A DNA stretch of 64,000 nucleotides from Bacillus sp. AFS055030 (GCF_002574545.1 NZ_NUGT01000019.1:46945-110944); one strand, 5' to 3'; counted from the first letter of the stretch, positions 37,762 to 47,050 are shown. Translations and numbers: made by a program. The notes: generated by a model not told the origin, from the letters alone.

Positions 37762-38734
37762 AGCAAAAAAATTACAGTTAGGACAAGTCGTCGCTTTTCC
37801 TACAGAAACCGTTTATGGATTAGGGGCAAATGCTCTTTCAGACGAAGCAGTTCAACGAATTTTCCAAGCAAAAGGTAGACCAAGTGATAATCCTCTTATT
37901 GTACATATTGCTAACAAAGAACAGTTAGGTCATTTAGTTGAAGAAATTCCATTAGATGCAAAAAAACTAATGGATGCTTTTTGGCCAGGGCCACTAACGT
38001 TAATTTTAAAAAGTAAAAGAAATGTATCAAAATATGTAACGGCAGGATTATCCACTGTTGGAATAAGAATGCCTGATCACCCGGTTGCTTTAGCGTTGAT
38101 TGAAGCATGTAATTTGCCAATAGCAGCACCTAGTGCAAATACTTCAGGCAAGCCTAGTCCAACTTCTGCTAAGCATGTATTTGAAGATTTAAATGGACGA
38201 ATTGTAGGAATAGTTGATGGTGGAAGTACAGGAGTCGGAGTTGAATCAACAGTTATTGACTGTTCACAAGATATTTTTACAATATTAAGGCCAGGTAGTA
38301 TCACGCCAGAAATGATAAAAAAAATAATTCCAACTGTTGAAGTAGATCCAGCAACAATGAAGGAAAATGAAGCACCAAAATCACCAGGAATGAAATATAA
38401 ACATTATGCACCAGATGCTCAAATGCACCTTGTAAATGGAAGTATTGAATTTATGCACAAACTTATACACAATTCCAAAAAAGAAGGAAAAAGAGTAGGG
38501 ATATTAACAACTGAAGAAAATGCAACTCAATATGATGCAGATGTAATTCTTACATGTGGAAAACGTAGTGAATTAGCAACAGTAGCTGCAGCATTATATG
38601 ATTGTATTCGCAAATTTAATGAAGAACATGTTGATATCATCTATTGCGAAACATTCCCTTATGAAGGCATTGGAATTGCCATAATGAATCGTCTGTGGAA
38701 AGCCTGTGGACATTCGGTAATACAGGAAAAATAA
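37691..38734 (+). CDS. ywlC: Threonylcarbamoyl-AMP synthase (Sua5/YwlC)
   Basis: A 347-residue enzyme that makes threonylcarbamoyl-AMP from threonine, bicarbonate and ATP for the t6A modification of ANN-decoding tRNAs. The YrdC-like domain (about 15-205) contains VVAFPTETVYGLGANA, KGRPSDNPLIVHI and PIAAPSANTSGKPSPT. The Sua5 C-terminal domain (about 240-347) marks the long form. The start is ATG at 37691 with GAGGTG upstream. The first 25 codons carry several DnaA boxes, so the coding sequence doubles as a binding region. Confidence 0.94.
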   Translation: METKIWYVDNPVNKDEIYPQIVDAAKKLQLGQVVAFPTETVYGLGANALSDEAVQRIFQAKGRPSDNPLIVHIANKEQLGHLVEEIPLDAKKLMDAFWPGPLTLILKSKRNVSKYVTAGLSTVGIRMPDHPVALALIEACNLPIAAPSANTSGKPSPTSAKHVFEDLNGRIVGIVDGGSTGVGVESTVIDCSQDIFTILRPGSITPEMIKKIIPTVEVDPATMKENEAPKSPGMKYKHYAPDAQMHLVNGSIEFMHKLIHNSKKEGKRVGILTTEENATQYDADVILTCGKRSELATVAAALYDCIRKFNEEHVDIIYCETFPYEGIGIAIMNRLWKACGHSVIQEK

Positions 38735-38936
38735 AAGAAGAAAAGGGTTCGGGCCTTTCTTATCTGTAAGAGAAAGCTTTAAAAACAGCGTGTTGAAATA
38801 TAAATGTTATAACTAACTGTCAAAAATTAAAAATATCTTCTTTTTGACAATGAATAGTTGTAAAGTTGTGAATGTCGTCATCAAAAGTTTCATTTTAAGT
38901 TTTTAAGACTATTTCTTTTATAAAGAACTTGATTGG

Positions 38937-38981
38937 AACGAAAGGTTGCCAGGCTCCTATGGGAGATTTTCAACGTCGTAT
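38937..38981 (+). ncRNA. Structured leader upstream of mntP, class unknown
   Basis: ACGA..GTTG..CTCC-TAT-GGAG..CAAC..TCGT forms a three-tier hairpin 77 bases before the mntP start. It does not fit the yybP-ykoY manganese riboswitch pattern that I know. The gap 38735-39057 also has an AAGAAA/TTTCTT hairpin near 38737-38762 and GGACTTGC/GCAAGTCC (39017-39045) next to the ribosome binding site. Confidence 0.4.
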
Positions 38982-39057
38982 AAAAAACTTATTAATTTCC
39001 CTCATATGATTTGTGGGACTTGCATATCTTTTAATAGCAAGTCCTAGGGGGGAAAGC

Positions 39058-39615
39058 ATGAGTAGCTCATTAATCAATGAACTAATTACATTAACTATTA
39101 TGGGATCTGCGCTAGGTTTAGATGCATTTTCAGTTGGATTAGGAATGGGAGTTATACAACTTAAATTTAAACAGATTATTAATATTGGGATTGTAATCGG
39201 ACTCTTTCATGTAATTATGCCTTTAATAGGAATGATCATTGGATATGAGTTATCAGAGAATCTAGGACGATTTGCTGTATTACTCGGTGGATTCTTATTA
39301 ATGGGAATAGGTTTTCACATGATCTATTCAACTTTATTTGGAAAAGAAGAAAATAAATATTCACCGACAGGAGTAGGTTTACTTTTATTTGCATTTAGTG
39401 TAAGTGTGGACAGTTTTTCGGTTGGAATTAGCTTAGGAACATTCGGTGCTAAAACCTGGCTAACCATTTTATTATTTGGTATGATCAGTACAATTTTAAC
39501 TTGGGCTGGATTACTGCTAGGAAGAAGAGTAGAACAGGAACTTGGTATATTTGGAGAACTATTGGGTGGTTCGTTCTTACTAATTTTTGGAATTAAACTA
39601 TTATTTTTTTCTTAA
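39058..39615 (+). CDS. mntP: Manganese efflux protein MntP
   Basis: A 185-residue membrane protein of the MntP (YebN/DUF204) family that exports Mn(II). Six helices are arranged as two repeats of three, each with the conserved aspartate motif: GLDAFSVGLGMG near residues 20-31 and SVDSFSVGISLG near 118-129. The start is ATG at 39058 with AGGGGGGAAA upstream; a TTG at 39013 would add 15 residues but precedes that ribosome binding site and lies close to the leader hairpin GGACTTGC/GCAAGTCC. It stands between ywlC and ywlE, as in B. subtilis (ywlD). Confidence 0.93.
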   Translation: MSSSLINELITLTIMGSALGLDAFSVGLGMGVIQLKFKQIINIGIVIGLFHVIMPLIGMIIGYELSENLGRFAVLLGGFLLMGIGFHMIYSTLFGKEENKYSPTGVGLLLFAFSVSVDSFSVGISLGTFGAKTWLTILLFGMISTILTWAGLLLGRRVEQELGIFGELLGGSFLLIFGIKLLFFS

Positions 39616-39635
39616 TACATATGGTGAATAAGAAC

Positions 39636-39672
39636 AAAGGATGGAGACGATTGCCCCATCCTTTTATTTTTT
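39636..39672 (+). terminator. Intrinsic terminator after mntP
   Basis: AAAGGATGG/CCATCCTTT with a 10-base loop, then TATTTTTT. Confidence 0.9.
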
Positions 39673-39723
39673 AGTAAAATAGATTAAATAAAACGTTCAG
39701 ATTAATGAGGGTGAGGTTATAAG

Positions 39724-40161
39724 ATGGAAAATATATTATTTGTTTGTACCGGAAATACATGTAGAAGTCCAATGGCAGAAGCACTATTAAGGCATCATGG
39801 AAACGAACTCTATCAAGTCAAGTCTGCTGGAGTGTTCGCTATGCCAGGTGACCCTGCTTCTCAAAATGCGATATTAGCACTAAAAAATAAAGGGATAGAA
39901 ACAAATCATTCCTCCCAGCAAGTAAATGAAGAACTTTTGGAATGGTCTTCGAAAGTCTTAGCAATGACATTGAGCCATAAACAAATGTTAGTTTCTAAAT
40001 TTCCTCAGTATAAGGATAGAATCTTTACATTTCATGAATATATAAACGGCCAAGATCAGGATATTTCTGACCCTTATGGCGGGTCATTAACAACTTATGA
40101 AAAAACGTTGAGTGAATTAGAAGAATTGGTAAAACAGATTGTACAAAAACCTAACGAATAA
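39724..40161 (+). CDS. ywlE: Protein-arginine phosphatase YwlE
   Basis: A 145-residue low-molecular-weight phosphatase fold. The catalytic loop is FVCTGNTCRSPMAEA with Cys8 and Arg14, and the general acid is Asp116 in SDPYGG. The threonine in the CTGNTCR loop is the feature that makes YwlE prefer phosphoarginine over phosphotyrosine; it is present here. YwlE reverses McsB phosphorylation, which tags proteins for ClpCP. It follows mntP after a terminator and precedes rpiB. The ATG has GAGGTTAT-type weak complementarity. Confidence 0.92.
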   Translation: MENILFVCTGNTCRSPMAEALLRHHGNELYQVKSAGVFAMPGDPASQNAILALKNKGIETNHSSQQVNEELLEWSSKVLAMTLSHKQMLVSKFPQYKDRIFTFHEYINGQDQDISDPYGGSLTTYEKTLSELEELVKQIVQKPNE

Positions 40162-40285
40162 TGAATTTATTTAGTGATTGGCAGTTAATTAGATACCCTA
40201 AATCTGAACATAATAGTGTAAGATAGAAATTGAAGTTAATTCAATAAAAAGAAAAAATCAAAGATATCAATACGGGGGTTATCTA

Positions 40286-40735
40286 ATGAAAGTAGCAATA
40301 GCATCGGATCATGGTGGATTAAATATTCGTCAGGAAATCATGAATTTAATGGATGAAATGGGCATTGAATACGAAGATTATGGTTGTGAGTGTGGTACTT
40401 CTGTAGACTACCCAGATTATGCATTCCCAGTAGCGCAAAAAGTAGCAAGTGGAGAAGTAGACCGTGGAATATTAATTTGTGGAACTGGAATTGGTATGTC
40501 AATTGCCGCAAATAAAGTTGAAGGAATTCGATGTGCATTAGTACATGATACTTTCAGTGCAAAAGCAACTCGTGAACATAATGATACGAATATTTTAGCT
40601 ATGGGAGAACGAGTAATCGGACCTGGTTTAGCTAGAGATATTGCTAAAATCTGGTTAACGACTGAATTTGAAGGCGGTCGACATGAAAACCGAGTAAACA
40701 AAATTAAAGACTACGAAAAAAATCATCAATTATAA
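40286..40735 (+). CDS. rpiB: Ribose-5-phosphate isomerase B
   Basis: A 149-residue RpiB/LacA-type isomerase of the pentose phosphate pathway. Signature features: KVAIASDHGGLNIRQEI at residues 2-18, GTSVDYPDYA near 37-46 and the catalytic cysteine in GILICGTGIGMSIAANK near residue 65. The C-terminal GGRHENRVNKI is conserved. The ATG follows ACGGGGGTTA. It sits between ywlE and ywlG, and a terminator follows. Confidence 0.96.
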   Translation: MKVAIASDHGGLNIRQEIMNLMDEMGIEYEDYGCECGTSVDYPDYAFPVAQKVASGEVDRGILICGTGIGMSIAANKVEGIRCALVHDTFSAKATREHNDTNILAMGERVIGPGLARDIAKIWLTTEFEGGRHENRVNKIKDYEKNHQL

Positions 40736-40747
40736 AACTTAAACGAG

Positions 40748-40793
40748 AAGCCGCTAATCCAAACCATAATGTGAAGATTATCGGCTTTTTTAA
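40748..40793 (+). terminator. Intrinsic terminator after rpiB
   Basis: AAGCCGCTAATC/GATTATCGGCTT with one mismatch, then TTTTT. Confidence 0.85.
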
Positions 40794-40843
40794 TAATGGG
40801 TAAGTCTATTAATAGAATTTTTCTACGAAAGGAGTAAAAATAA

Positions 40844-41410
40844 ATGAATGAAGAATTAAGGTTAGTAGCCGGTCAAGTAAAATCATTATTAAATGAGCTA
40901 AATGATCATGTGAATTTTACAAGTGAGCATGTTTTAGTCATTGGATGTAGTACTAGTGAGGTTAGTGGACAGAGAATTGGAACTTCAGGAACAATAGAAG
41001 TTGCGGAAGTTTTATTTAATGAGATCAAGGCATTTCAAGATGAAACAGGAGTACAACTAGCATTTCAATGTTGTGAACATTTGAACAGAGCTTTAGTTGT
41101 ACAAAGAAAGACGGCAAAAAGTTTACATTTAGATGAGGTAACCGTGATACCGGTTCGTACTGCAGGAGGGGCACTTGCTTCTTTCGCATTTAGACATTTA
41201 GATAATGCTGTAATCGTTGAAAACATTAAAGCGGATGCAGGCATTGATATTGGTGATACTTTAATTGGTATGCATTTAAAGCATGTGGCAGTTCCTTTAA
41301 GAACAAGTATTAAACAAGTTGGACAAGCTCATATTACGGCTGCAAAAACTCGTCCAAAGCTGATCGGTGGAGCACGTGCAGTTTACTCAATTGATGAAGA
41401 CGTAAAATAA
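40844..41410 (+). CDS. ywlG: YwlG family protein (UPF0340, DUF436)
   Basis: A 188-residue protein of the UPF0340 family. Conserved parts are VLVIGCSTSEVSGQRIGTSG, LAFQCCEHLNRALVV and the late VAVPLRTSIKQVGQAHITAAKTRPKLIGGAR. The fold resembles sugar or nucleotide-binding alpha/beta proteins, and a role is not established. The ATG follows AAAGGAG. It lies between rpiB and glyA, the order conserved throughout Bacillus. Paired cysteines (CC in QCCEH) are notable. Confidence 0.88.
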   Translation: MNEELRLVAGQVKSLLNELNDHVNFTSEHVLVIGCSTSEVSGQRIGTSGTIEVAEVLFNEIKAFQDETGVQLAFQCCEHLNRALVVQRKTAKSLHLDEVTVIPVRTAGGALASFAFRHLDNAVIVENIKADAGIDIGDTLIGMHLKHVAVPLRTSIKQVGQAHITAAKTRPKLIGGARAVYSIDEDVK

Positions 41411-41504
41411 AGTACTTAAAAAATTTAATGTTAGTTATTTGAAGATATATCTTTCATTTTTAAAGTAAAACATGGTAAAATAGAAATGAATTCGGTCGTT
41501 TTAT

Positions 41505-41539
41505 CGAATAATATAGTAAATTTATACTTGTAATGTTCG
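41505..41539 (+). promoter_or_regulatory. Candidate PurR box pair before glyA
   Basis: TATCGAATAAT and AATGTTCGTGTTTT are inverted CGAA/TTCG elements separated by 27 bases. The B. subtilis PurR boxes have this form with slightly shorter spacing, and glyA belongs to that regulon. The first box is a poor match. Confidence 0.35.
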
Positions 41540-41565
41540 TGTTTTATAAAAAGGGGGATATAACT

Positions 41566-42807
41566 GTGGAAAATTTAAAAAAGCAAGATCCATCATTGTA
41601 TGAGGCAATACAGTTAGAGTTAGGTAGACAGCGTTCTAAAATTGAGTTAATTGCTTCTGAAAACTTTGTAAGCGAAGCAGTAATGGAAGCCCAAGGTTCA
41701 GTATTAACAAATAAATATGCTGAAGGATATCCAAGCAAACGATACTACGGCGGTTGTGAATATGTTGATATCACAGAAAACATTGCAAGAGACCGTGCAA
41801 AAGAAATTTTCGGAGCAGAACACGTAAATGTTCAACCTCATTCAGGTGCTCAAGCGAATATGGCAGTTTATTTCACTATTTTAAAACATGGTGATACAGT
41901 ATTAGGTATGAATTTATCACATGGTGGACATTTAACTCACGGAAGTCCAGTAAACTTCAGTGGGGTACAATATAACTTCGTTGAATATGGAGTAGATTCA
42001 GAAACTCAAGTAATCAACTATGAAGATGTATTAGAAAAAGCTAAAGCTCATAAGCCTAAATTAATTGTAGCAGGTGCAAGTGCTTATCCAAGAGCGATTG
42101 ACTTTAAGAAATTCAGAGAAATTGCAGATGAAGTTGGAGCTTACTTAATGGTTGATATGGCACATATCGCTGGTTTAGTAGCAGCAGGTCTTCATGAAAA
42201 TCCAGTTCCATATGCTGATTTTGTTACAACAACTACTCATAAAACATTACGTGGACCACGTGGTGGTATGATTTTATGTAAAGAAGAATTCGCAAAAGCG
42301 ATTGATAAGTCAATCTTCCCAGGAATTCAAGGTGGACCATTAATGCACGTAATTGCAGCTAAAGCTGTAGCATTTGGTGAAGCATTACAAGAAGATTTTA
42401 AAAAGTATGCACAATCAATCATCGATAACGCTGCTCGTTTAGCAGAAAGCTTAAAATCTCACGGACTAAACTTAGTATCTGGTGGAACTGATAATCACTT
42501 AATTTTAATTGATGTTCGTTCATTAGAATTAACTGGTAAAGTTGCTGAGCATGTATTAGATGAAGTTGGTATTACATGTAACAAAAATACAATTCCATTT
42601 GATCCAGCAAGCCCATTTGTAACAAGTGGTATCCGTATCGGTACTGCTGCTGTAACTTCAAGAGGATTTACTTTAGAAGATATGGATGAAATTGCATCAA
42701 TCATTGCTGAGACATTAAAAAACCACGAGAATCAAGAAGTGCTGGAAGCATCTCGTAAACGAGTAGATGCTTTATCAAGCAAATATGAATTATATCCTAC
42801 ATTTTAA
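41566..42807 (+). CDS. glyA: Serine hydroxymethyltransferase
   Basis: A 413-residue PLP enzyme that converts serine and tetrahydrofolate to glycine and methylene-tetrahydrofolate. The PLP lysine is in [13 protein letters not shown] near residue 226; [11 protein letters not shown] and [15 protein letters not shown] are also typical. The start is GTG at 41566 behind AAGGGGGAT. An ATG at 41533 would add 11 residues, has no ribosome binding site, and overlaps the PurR-like second box. It is followed by a long terminator hairpin. Confidence 0.97.
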   Translation: MENLKKQDPSLYEAIQLELGRQRSKIELIASENFVSEAVMEAQGSVLTNKYAEGYPSKRYYGGCEYVDITENIARDRAKEIFGAEHVNVQPHSGAQANMAVYFTILKHGDTVLGMNLSHGGHLTHGSPVNFSGVQYNFVEYGVDSETQVINYEDVLEKAKAHKPKLIVAGASAYPRAIDFKKFREIADEVGAYLMVDMAHIAGLVAAGLHENPVPYADFVTTTTHKTLRGPRGGMILCKEEFAKAIDKSIFPGIQGGPLMHVIAAKAVAFGEALQEDFKKYAQSIIDNAARLAESLKSHGLNLVSGGTDNHLILIDVRSLELTGKVAEHVLDEVGITCNKNTIPFDPASPFVTSGIRIGTAAVTSRGFTLEDMDEIASIIAETLKNHENQEVLEASRKRVDALSSKYELYPTF

Positions 42808-42824
42808 TAAATAAAGTATAAAGT

Positions 42825-42891
42825 AAGCTATCTTTAGAACTGTGTTTTCAACATCGAAAATACAGTGATACTAAAGATAGCTTTATTTTTT
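42825..42891 (+). terminator. Long intrinsic terminator after glyA
   Basis: AAGCTATCTTTAG/CTAAAGATAGCTT with an inner ACTGTGTTTTC/GAAAATACAGT stem, then TATTTTT. Confidence 0.92.
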
Positions 42892-42931
42892 GGAGAGTTT
42901 GTGATGAGGTTCACAGAAAGTTCACTAAAAC

Positions 42932-42949
42932 ATGTGAAATGATTCACAA
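42932..42949 (+). promoter_or_regulatory. Candidate Rex operator before the DoxX gene
   Basis: ATGTGAAATGATTCACAA matches TTGTGAANNNNTTCACAA at 13 of 14 defined positions. Downstream TACAAT (42968-42973) could be the -10, so the operator would cover the -35. Confidence 0.6.
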
Positions 42950-43023
42950 TAATAATTGGAAATGGAGTACAATAACTTATGTAAACAGCAATTAAAAATA
43001 TTATTCAAACGGAGGCAAAAATT

Positions 43024-43542
43024 ATGTTTATTAATTTTTTAAGAACTAATAAAATTGCATCTGGTTTCTTAACTATTATTCGTCTTTATTTAGGGTATGA
43101 GTGGATCCATGCAGGGTGGGGTAAGTTATCAGCTGGCGGATTCGATGCTTCAGGTTATTTAGGATTTGCGGTAAAAAGTGCCACTGGTGATCATCCAGCA
43201 GTTCAAGGATGGTGGGCAGACTTCCTTACAAACTTTGCAATACCAAACATCGGTTTATTTAACTTTTTAGTACCTGTTGGAGAATTTGCAATCGGACTTG
43301 GACTAATTCTTGGATGTTTTACAAAAACCTCAATGTTCTTTGGTTTAATGATGAACTTTGCATTTATGTTTAGTGGTACAACTAGCACAAATCCACAAAT
43401 GGTATTATTAGGTATCTTTATTATAATAGCTGGATCAAATGCAGGACGTATCGGAATTGATCATTATATTAGCAAGTTTATTAATAGAAAAGCTTTTTTC
43501 AAATCAAAAGTAAATGATCATAATTTAGGGAAAGTATCTTAA
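43024..43542 (+). CDS. DoxX family membrane protein
   Basis: A 172-residue protein with four hydrophobic helices (about residues 10-30, 75-95, 98-118 and 122-142) and the DoxX pattern RLYLGYEWIHAGWGKL near 21-36 followed by GFDASGYL, and a C-terminal basic tail. DoxX proteins are linked to quinone or thiol stress and to oxidoreductase complexes; the true role is open. It stands alone between glyA and upp, with a Rex-like operator upstream and a hairpin after it, so its expression may follow the NADH/NAD ratio. The ATG follows CGGAGGC. Confidence 0.85.
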   Translation: MFINFLRTNKIASGFLTIIRLYLGYEWIHAGWGKLSAGGFDASGYLGFAVKSATGDHPAVQGWWADFLTNFAIPNIGLFNFLVPVGEFAIGLGLILGCFTKTSMFFGLMMNFAFMFSGTTSTNPQMVLLGIFIIIAGSNAGRIGIDHYISKFINRKAFFKSKVNDHNLGKVS

Positions 43543-43553
43543 CCTTACACATC

Positions 43554-43581
43554 AAAGAGGGAACCAAGTGGTTCTCTCTTT
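43554..43581 (+). terminator. Hairpin after the DoxX gene
   Basis: AAAGAGGGAACCA/TGGTTCTCTCTTT with a 2-base gap; the T run is inside the right arm, so termination strength is uncertain. Confidence 0.65.
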
Positions 43582-43806
43582 GCGCATTATTTTAAAAACT
43601 TCTTTGACTTATTATAAGGGGGGAAGAGGAGTTTTTTTACCCGAAATGGGTCAAAATAACAACTAGATTAGTAAAAAAAGGAAATATTGAAGTTATATAT
43701 ATAATTAATTCAAAGTGATTGTATGATGTAGCTTGAATTATTTAACCGCTTTCGGTATTCTTTTTAAGAATAAGAAATTACTAAGTAATTGCAAGGAGCG
43801 ATAATA

Positions 43807-44436
43807 GTGAGTAAAGTATACGTTTTTGATCATCCGTTAATTCAACATAAAGTTTCTTTAATTCGTAAAAAAGACACTGGAACAAAAGAGTTTCGAGCAC
43901 TAGTTGATGAGGTTGCCGGCTTAATGGCATTTGAAATCACTCGTGATCTACCATTACAAGAAGTGGAAATCCAAACACCAGTAGCAACTGCAAAAGCAAA
44001 AGTTATTGCTGGTAAAAAATTAGGTATTGTACCAATTTTACGTGCAGGCTTAGGGATGGTTGATGGCTTCCTTCAATTAGTTCCTGCAGCGAAAGTTGGA
44101 CATGTTGGATTATACCGTGATCCTGAGACATTAAAACCAGTAGAATATTATGTTAAACTTCCTACGGATGTAGAAGAGCGTGACTTCATTGTAATTGATC
44201 CAATGCTTGCGACAGGTGGATCAGCAGTTGAAGCAATCAACTCTTTAAAAACAAGAGGTGCTAAAAATATTAAGTTTATGTGCTTAATAGCTGCTCCAGA
44301 AGGTGTCGAAATTTTACAAAAAGCACACCCAGATGTGGACATTTACATAGCTGCCCTTGATGAAAAATTAAATGATCATGGTTATATTGTTCCTGGTCTT
44401 GGCGACGCTGGAGATCGTTTATTCGGTACAAAATAA
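43807..44436 (+). CDS. upp: Uracil phosphoribosyltransferase
   Basis: A 209-residue enzyme that joins uracil and PRPP to UMP in pyrimidine salvage. The PRPP loop is [15 protein letters not shown] near residues 128-142; [14 protein letters not shown] and the C-terminal uracil pocket [17 protein letters not shown] are conserved. The start is GTG at 43807 with AAGGAG 8 bases upstream. In the Bacillus order it precedes the atp operon; here the deo block, a channel and a protease have been placed between them. Confidence 0.97.
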   Translation: MSKVYVFDHPLIQHKVSLIRKKDTGTKEFRALVDEVAGLMAFEITRDLPLQEVEIQTPVATAKAKVIAGKKLGIVPILRAGLGMVDGFLQLVPAAKVGHVGLYRDPETLKPVEYYVKLPTDVEERDFIVIDPMLATGGSAVEAINSLKTRGAKNIKFMCLIAAPEGVEILQKAHPDVDIYIAALDEKLNDHGYIVPGLGDAGDRLFGTK

Positions 44437-44445
44437 TTACATTTT

Positions 44446-44479
44446 AAAAGCTTTCCTAGCCATAGGAGAGCTTTTTTAC
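44446..44479 (+). terminator. Intrinsic terminator after upp
   Basis: AAAAGCTTTCCTA/TAGGAGAGCTTTT with a short loop and T run. Confidence 0.9.
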
Positions 44480-44497
44480 ATTAAGAAAGTATAAATT

Positions 44498-44596
44498 GGC
44501 AGCGGGGAGTTTTTTTGATGTAGTTGGCATCTTTAGGAATTAAGGATAAGAGAAACTACTCCTCGCCTTTGCCTAAAAGGTTCGTCAGTAGTTTTC
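44498..44596 (+). other. Two mutually exclusive hairpins before deoR
   Basis: GCGGGGAGT (44502-44510) can pair with ACTCCTCGC (44558-44566), while AAACTACT (44553-44560) can pair with AGTAGTTT (44587-44594). The two share 44558-44560, so they cannot form together. TATAAT (44612-44617) lies downstream and may be the deoR -10. Confidence 0.4.
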
Positions 44597-44670
44597 TTAC
44601 ATTAAAAGGGGTATAATAATTAAAAATTTGTACGTGAAATAAGGATTGGTAAGTTAAAGGGGATTAGGGA

Positions 44671-45609
44671 ATGTCACTTGAAAAACATAGGTTAATAATA
44701 GATGCTGCAAGACTATATTATGATTCTGATTTTAGTCAACAAGAGATTGCGACACAATTAGGAATTTCTCGTCCAACTGTATCAAGATTACTCCAACAAG
44801 CAAAGGAATTGGGATATGTACGCATTGAAATTATTGATCCCCTAGAAGGTAATCAAGATTTAGCACGTGAGTTAAAGAAGAAATATAATTTACAAACTGT
44901 TGAGGTTTGCTATTCACCAATTGATGACTACAATGAAGTTTTGCAAACAATCACGAAAAAAGCAGCGGAAGTGTTAGTAGACTTAGTCCATGATGGTGAT
45001 GTTGTAGGAGTAACATGGGGAACAACGATGTATCATATAGCAACGAAGTTAAGTAATAAACAAGTAAAAGGTGTAGAAGTAATTCAGCTAAACGGTGGTG
45101 TAAGTTACTCTAAAACGAATACTTATGCATCTGAAACGGTAAATTTGTTTGCTGAAGCGTTTAACACTGTTCCAAGATATTTACCATTACCAGTAATATT
45201 TGATAATCCACAGGTTAAACAAATGGTCGAGGAGGATCGTCATATTCGTCGATTAATTGACTTGGGAAAACAATCTAATGTCGCAATTTTTACTGTAGGA
45301 ACTGTTAAAAAAGATGCCCTGTTATTTAAAGTTGGCTACTTAAACGAGAAGGAAGAGGCGGATTTACAAACATTTGCTGTAGGAGATATTTGCTCACGAT
45401 TTTTTGATAAAGAAGGAAAAATTTATTCTGAAATACTTAATCGACGAACGATTGGAATTGAATTAGATGAACTAAGAAGTAAAGAAAAGTCTATATTAGT
45501 AGCAGGTGGAGAAAGAAAAATTAATGCTATTCACGGTGCTTTAATGGGTAAATATGCAAACATATTAATAACAGATCAATTTACTGCAAAAAGATTGCTA
45601 GATCAATGA
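44671..45609 (+). CDS. deoR: Deoxyribonucleoside regulator DeoR (SorC family)
   Basis: A 312-residue repressor with an N-terminal helix-turn-helix (FSQQEIATQLGISRPTVSRLL, residues 22-42) and a SorC-type sugar-phosphate-binding domain (about 60-312, with VGVTWGTTMYHIA and VIQLNGGVSYS). In B. subtilis DeoR is released from the deo operator by deoxyribose 5-phosphate. Its likely operator is the dyad at 45708, before deoC. The ATG follows AAAGGGGATTAGGG. A strong terminator separates it from deoC, so regulator and operon are separate units. Confidence 0.93.
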   Translation: MSLEKHRLIIDAARLYYDSDFSQQEIATQLGISRPTVSRLLQQAKELGYVRIEIIDPLEGNQDLARELKKKYNLQTVEVCYSPIDDYNEVLQTITKKAAEVLVDLVHDGDVVGVTWGTTMYHIATKLSNKQVKGVEVIQLNGGVSYSKTNTYASETVNLFAEAFNTVPRYLPLPVIFDNPQVKQMVEEDRHIRRLIDLGKQSNVAIFTVGTVKKDALLFKVGYLNEKEEADLQTFAVGDICSRFFDKEGKIYSEILNRRTIGIELDELRSKEKSILVAGGERKINAIHGALMGKYANILITDQFTAKRLLDQ

Positions 45610-45612
45610 TAA

Positions 45613-45650
45613 GAAAGGGGTAAAGTTTTCAAAGACTTTGCCCCTTTCCT
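45613..45650 (+). terminator. Intrinsic terminator after deoR
   Basis: GAAAGGGGTAAAG/CTTTGCCCCTTTC with one G-U pair; the T run is short. Confidence 0.8.
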
Positions 45651-45707
45651 CTGTGTAAAGTTAATCTGACTTAGGAGACAGCTTTTTTATTATAGGAAAA
45701 TTTATCC

Positions 45708-45759
45708 TTGAACATAAGTTCAATTAATGTTTTACAAAATTTCACGTCGGTGTTATAGT
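45708..45759 (+). promoter_or_regulatory. deo operon promoter with DeoR operator
   Basis: TTTACA (45731-45736), 17-base spacer, TATAGT (45754-45759). The perfect dyad TTGAAC-ATAA-GTTCAA (45708-45723) lies at about -58 to -43, the place of the DeoR operator in B. subtilis; a half-site TTCAA follows near 45769. Confidence 0.8.
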
Positions 45760-45835
45760 AAAAACATATTCAAATTAACATAGTAAATATAGATTTTCTA
45801 AATAAAAAACAAAACCATTAAGGGAGCGATTATAT

Positions 45836-46501
45836 ATGAATTACGCAAGTTTAGTAGATCACACATTATTACGAGCTGACGCAAAAAGAGAGGAAATTGC
45901 AAAATTAGCTGAAGAAGCTAAAGCATTTAGCTTTGCATCAGTTTGCATCAATCCTACTTGGGTTTCATTTGCAAGTGAATTATTAAAGGATTCTTCAGTG
46001 AAAGTTTGTACGGTAATTGGTTTTCCTCTAGGAGCTAACACTCCTGAAGTAAAAGCATTTGAGACTACAAACGCAATTGAAAATGGTGCAGAAGAAGTTG
46101 ATATGGTGATCAATATTTCTGCATTAAAAGAAAAAAATGATGAATTAGTTGAAAGAGATATACGTGCAGTTGTTGAAGCTGCTAAAGGTAAGGCTTTAGT
46201 AAAAGTAATTATTGAGACTTGTCTTTTAACTGATGAAGAAAAAGTTAGAGCATGTGAATTAGCAGTTAAAGCTGGTGCAGACTTTGTTAAAACATCAACA
46301 GGATTTTCAACTGGTGGAGCAACTGTAGAAGACGTTACATTAATGCGTAAAACTGTTGGAGAAAACGTAGGTGTTAAAGCTTCAGGTGGAGTTCGTAACT
46401 TAAAAGACGTTGAAAATGTAGTAGCTGCTGGAGCAAACCGTATTGGAACAAGTTCAGGTGTTAAAATCGTTCAAGGTGAAGAAGCAAACACAGCTTACTA
46501 A
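45836..46501 (+). CDS. deoC: Deoxyribose-phosphate aldolase
   Basis: A 221-residue class I aldolase that splits deoxyribose 5-phosphate into acetaldehyde and glyceraldehyde 3-phosphate. The Schiff-base lysine is Lys152 in [10 protein letters not shown], with the proton-relay aspartate in [16 protein letters not shown] N-terminal residues and Lys in [10 protein letters not shown] near 182. The ATG follows AAGGGAGCG. It is the first gene of a deoC-cdd-nupC set. A long imperfect hairpin lies between it and cdd. Confidence 0.97.
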   Translation: MNYASLVDHTLLRADAKREEIAKLAEEAKAFSFASVCINPTWVSFASELLKDSSVKVCTVIGFPLGANTPEVKAFETTNAIENGAEEVDMVINISALKEKNDELVERDIRAVVEAAKGKALVKVIIETCLLTDEEKVRACELAVKAGADFVKTSTGFSTGGATVEDVTLMRKTVGENVGVKASGGVRNLKDVENVVAAGANRIGTSSGVKIVQGEEANTAY

Positions 46502-46528
46502 TGTCGAAATTATTTTAAAATAAAAAAA

Positions 46529-46598
46529 AGTGAGTGAGTTATTGCTCTTTAGCTCTTACGTTGGTAATATGGTAAAGCGAAGACAAAACTCACACACT
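46529..46598 (+). other. Long hairpin between deoC and cdd
   Basis: AGTGAGTGAGTT (46529-46540) pairs with AACTCACACACT (46587-46598) with one mismatch across a 46-base loop that folds partly. No T run follows on the plus strand, so it may be an mRNA processing or stability element. Confidence 0.5.
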
Positions 46599-46628
46599 TT
46601 AATAAAGAATTACCTAACAATTCGTTAA

Positions 46629-47045
<417 letters not shown>

Positions 47046-47050
47046 TCCTT

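Noticed and set aside
38930..39000. Possible preQ1 or yybP-ykoY riboswitch before mntP
   Set aside because: A TAAAAAACTTA tail resembles preQ1-I, but the required loop and stem are not there; the yybP-ykoY conserved words are also missing. Kept only as an unclassified structure.
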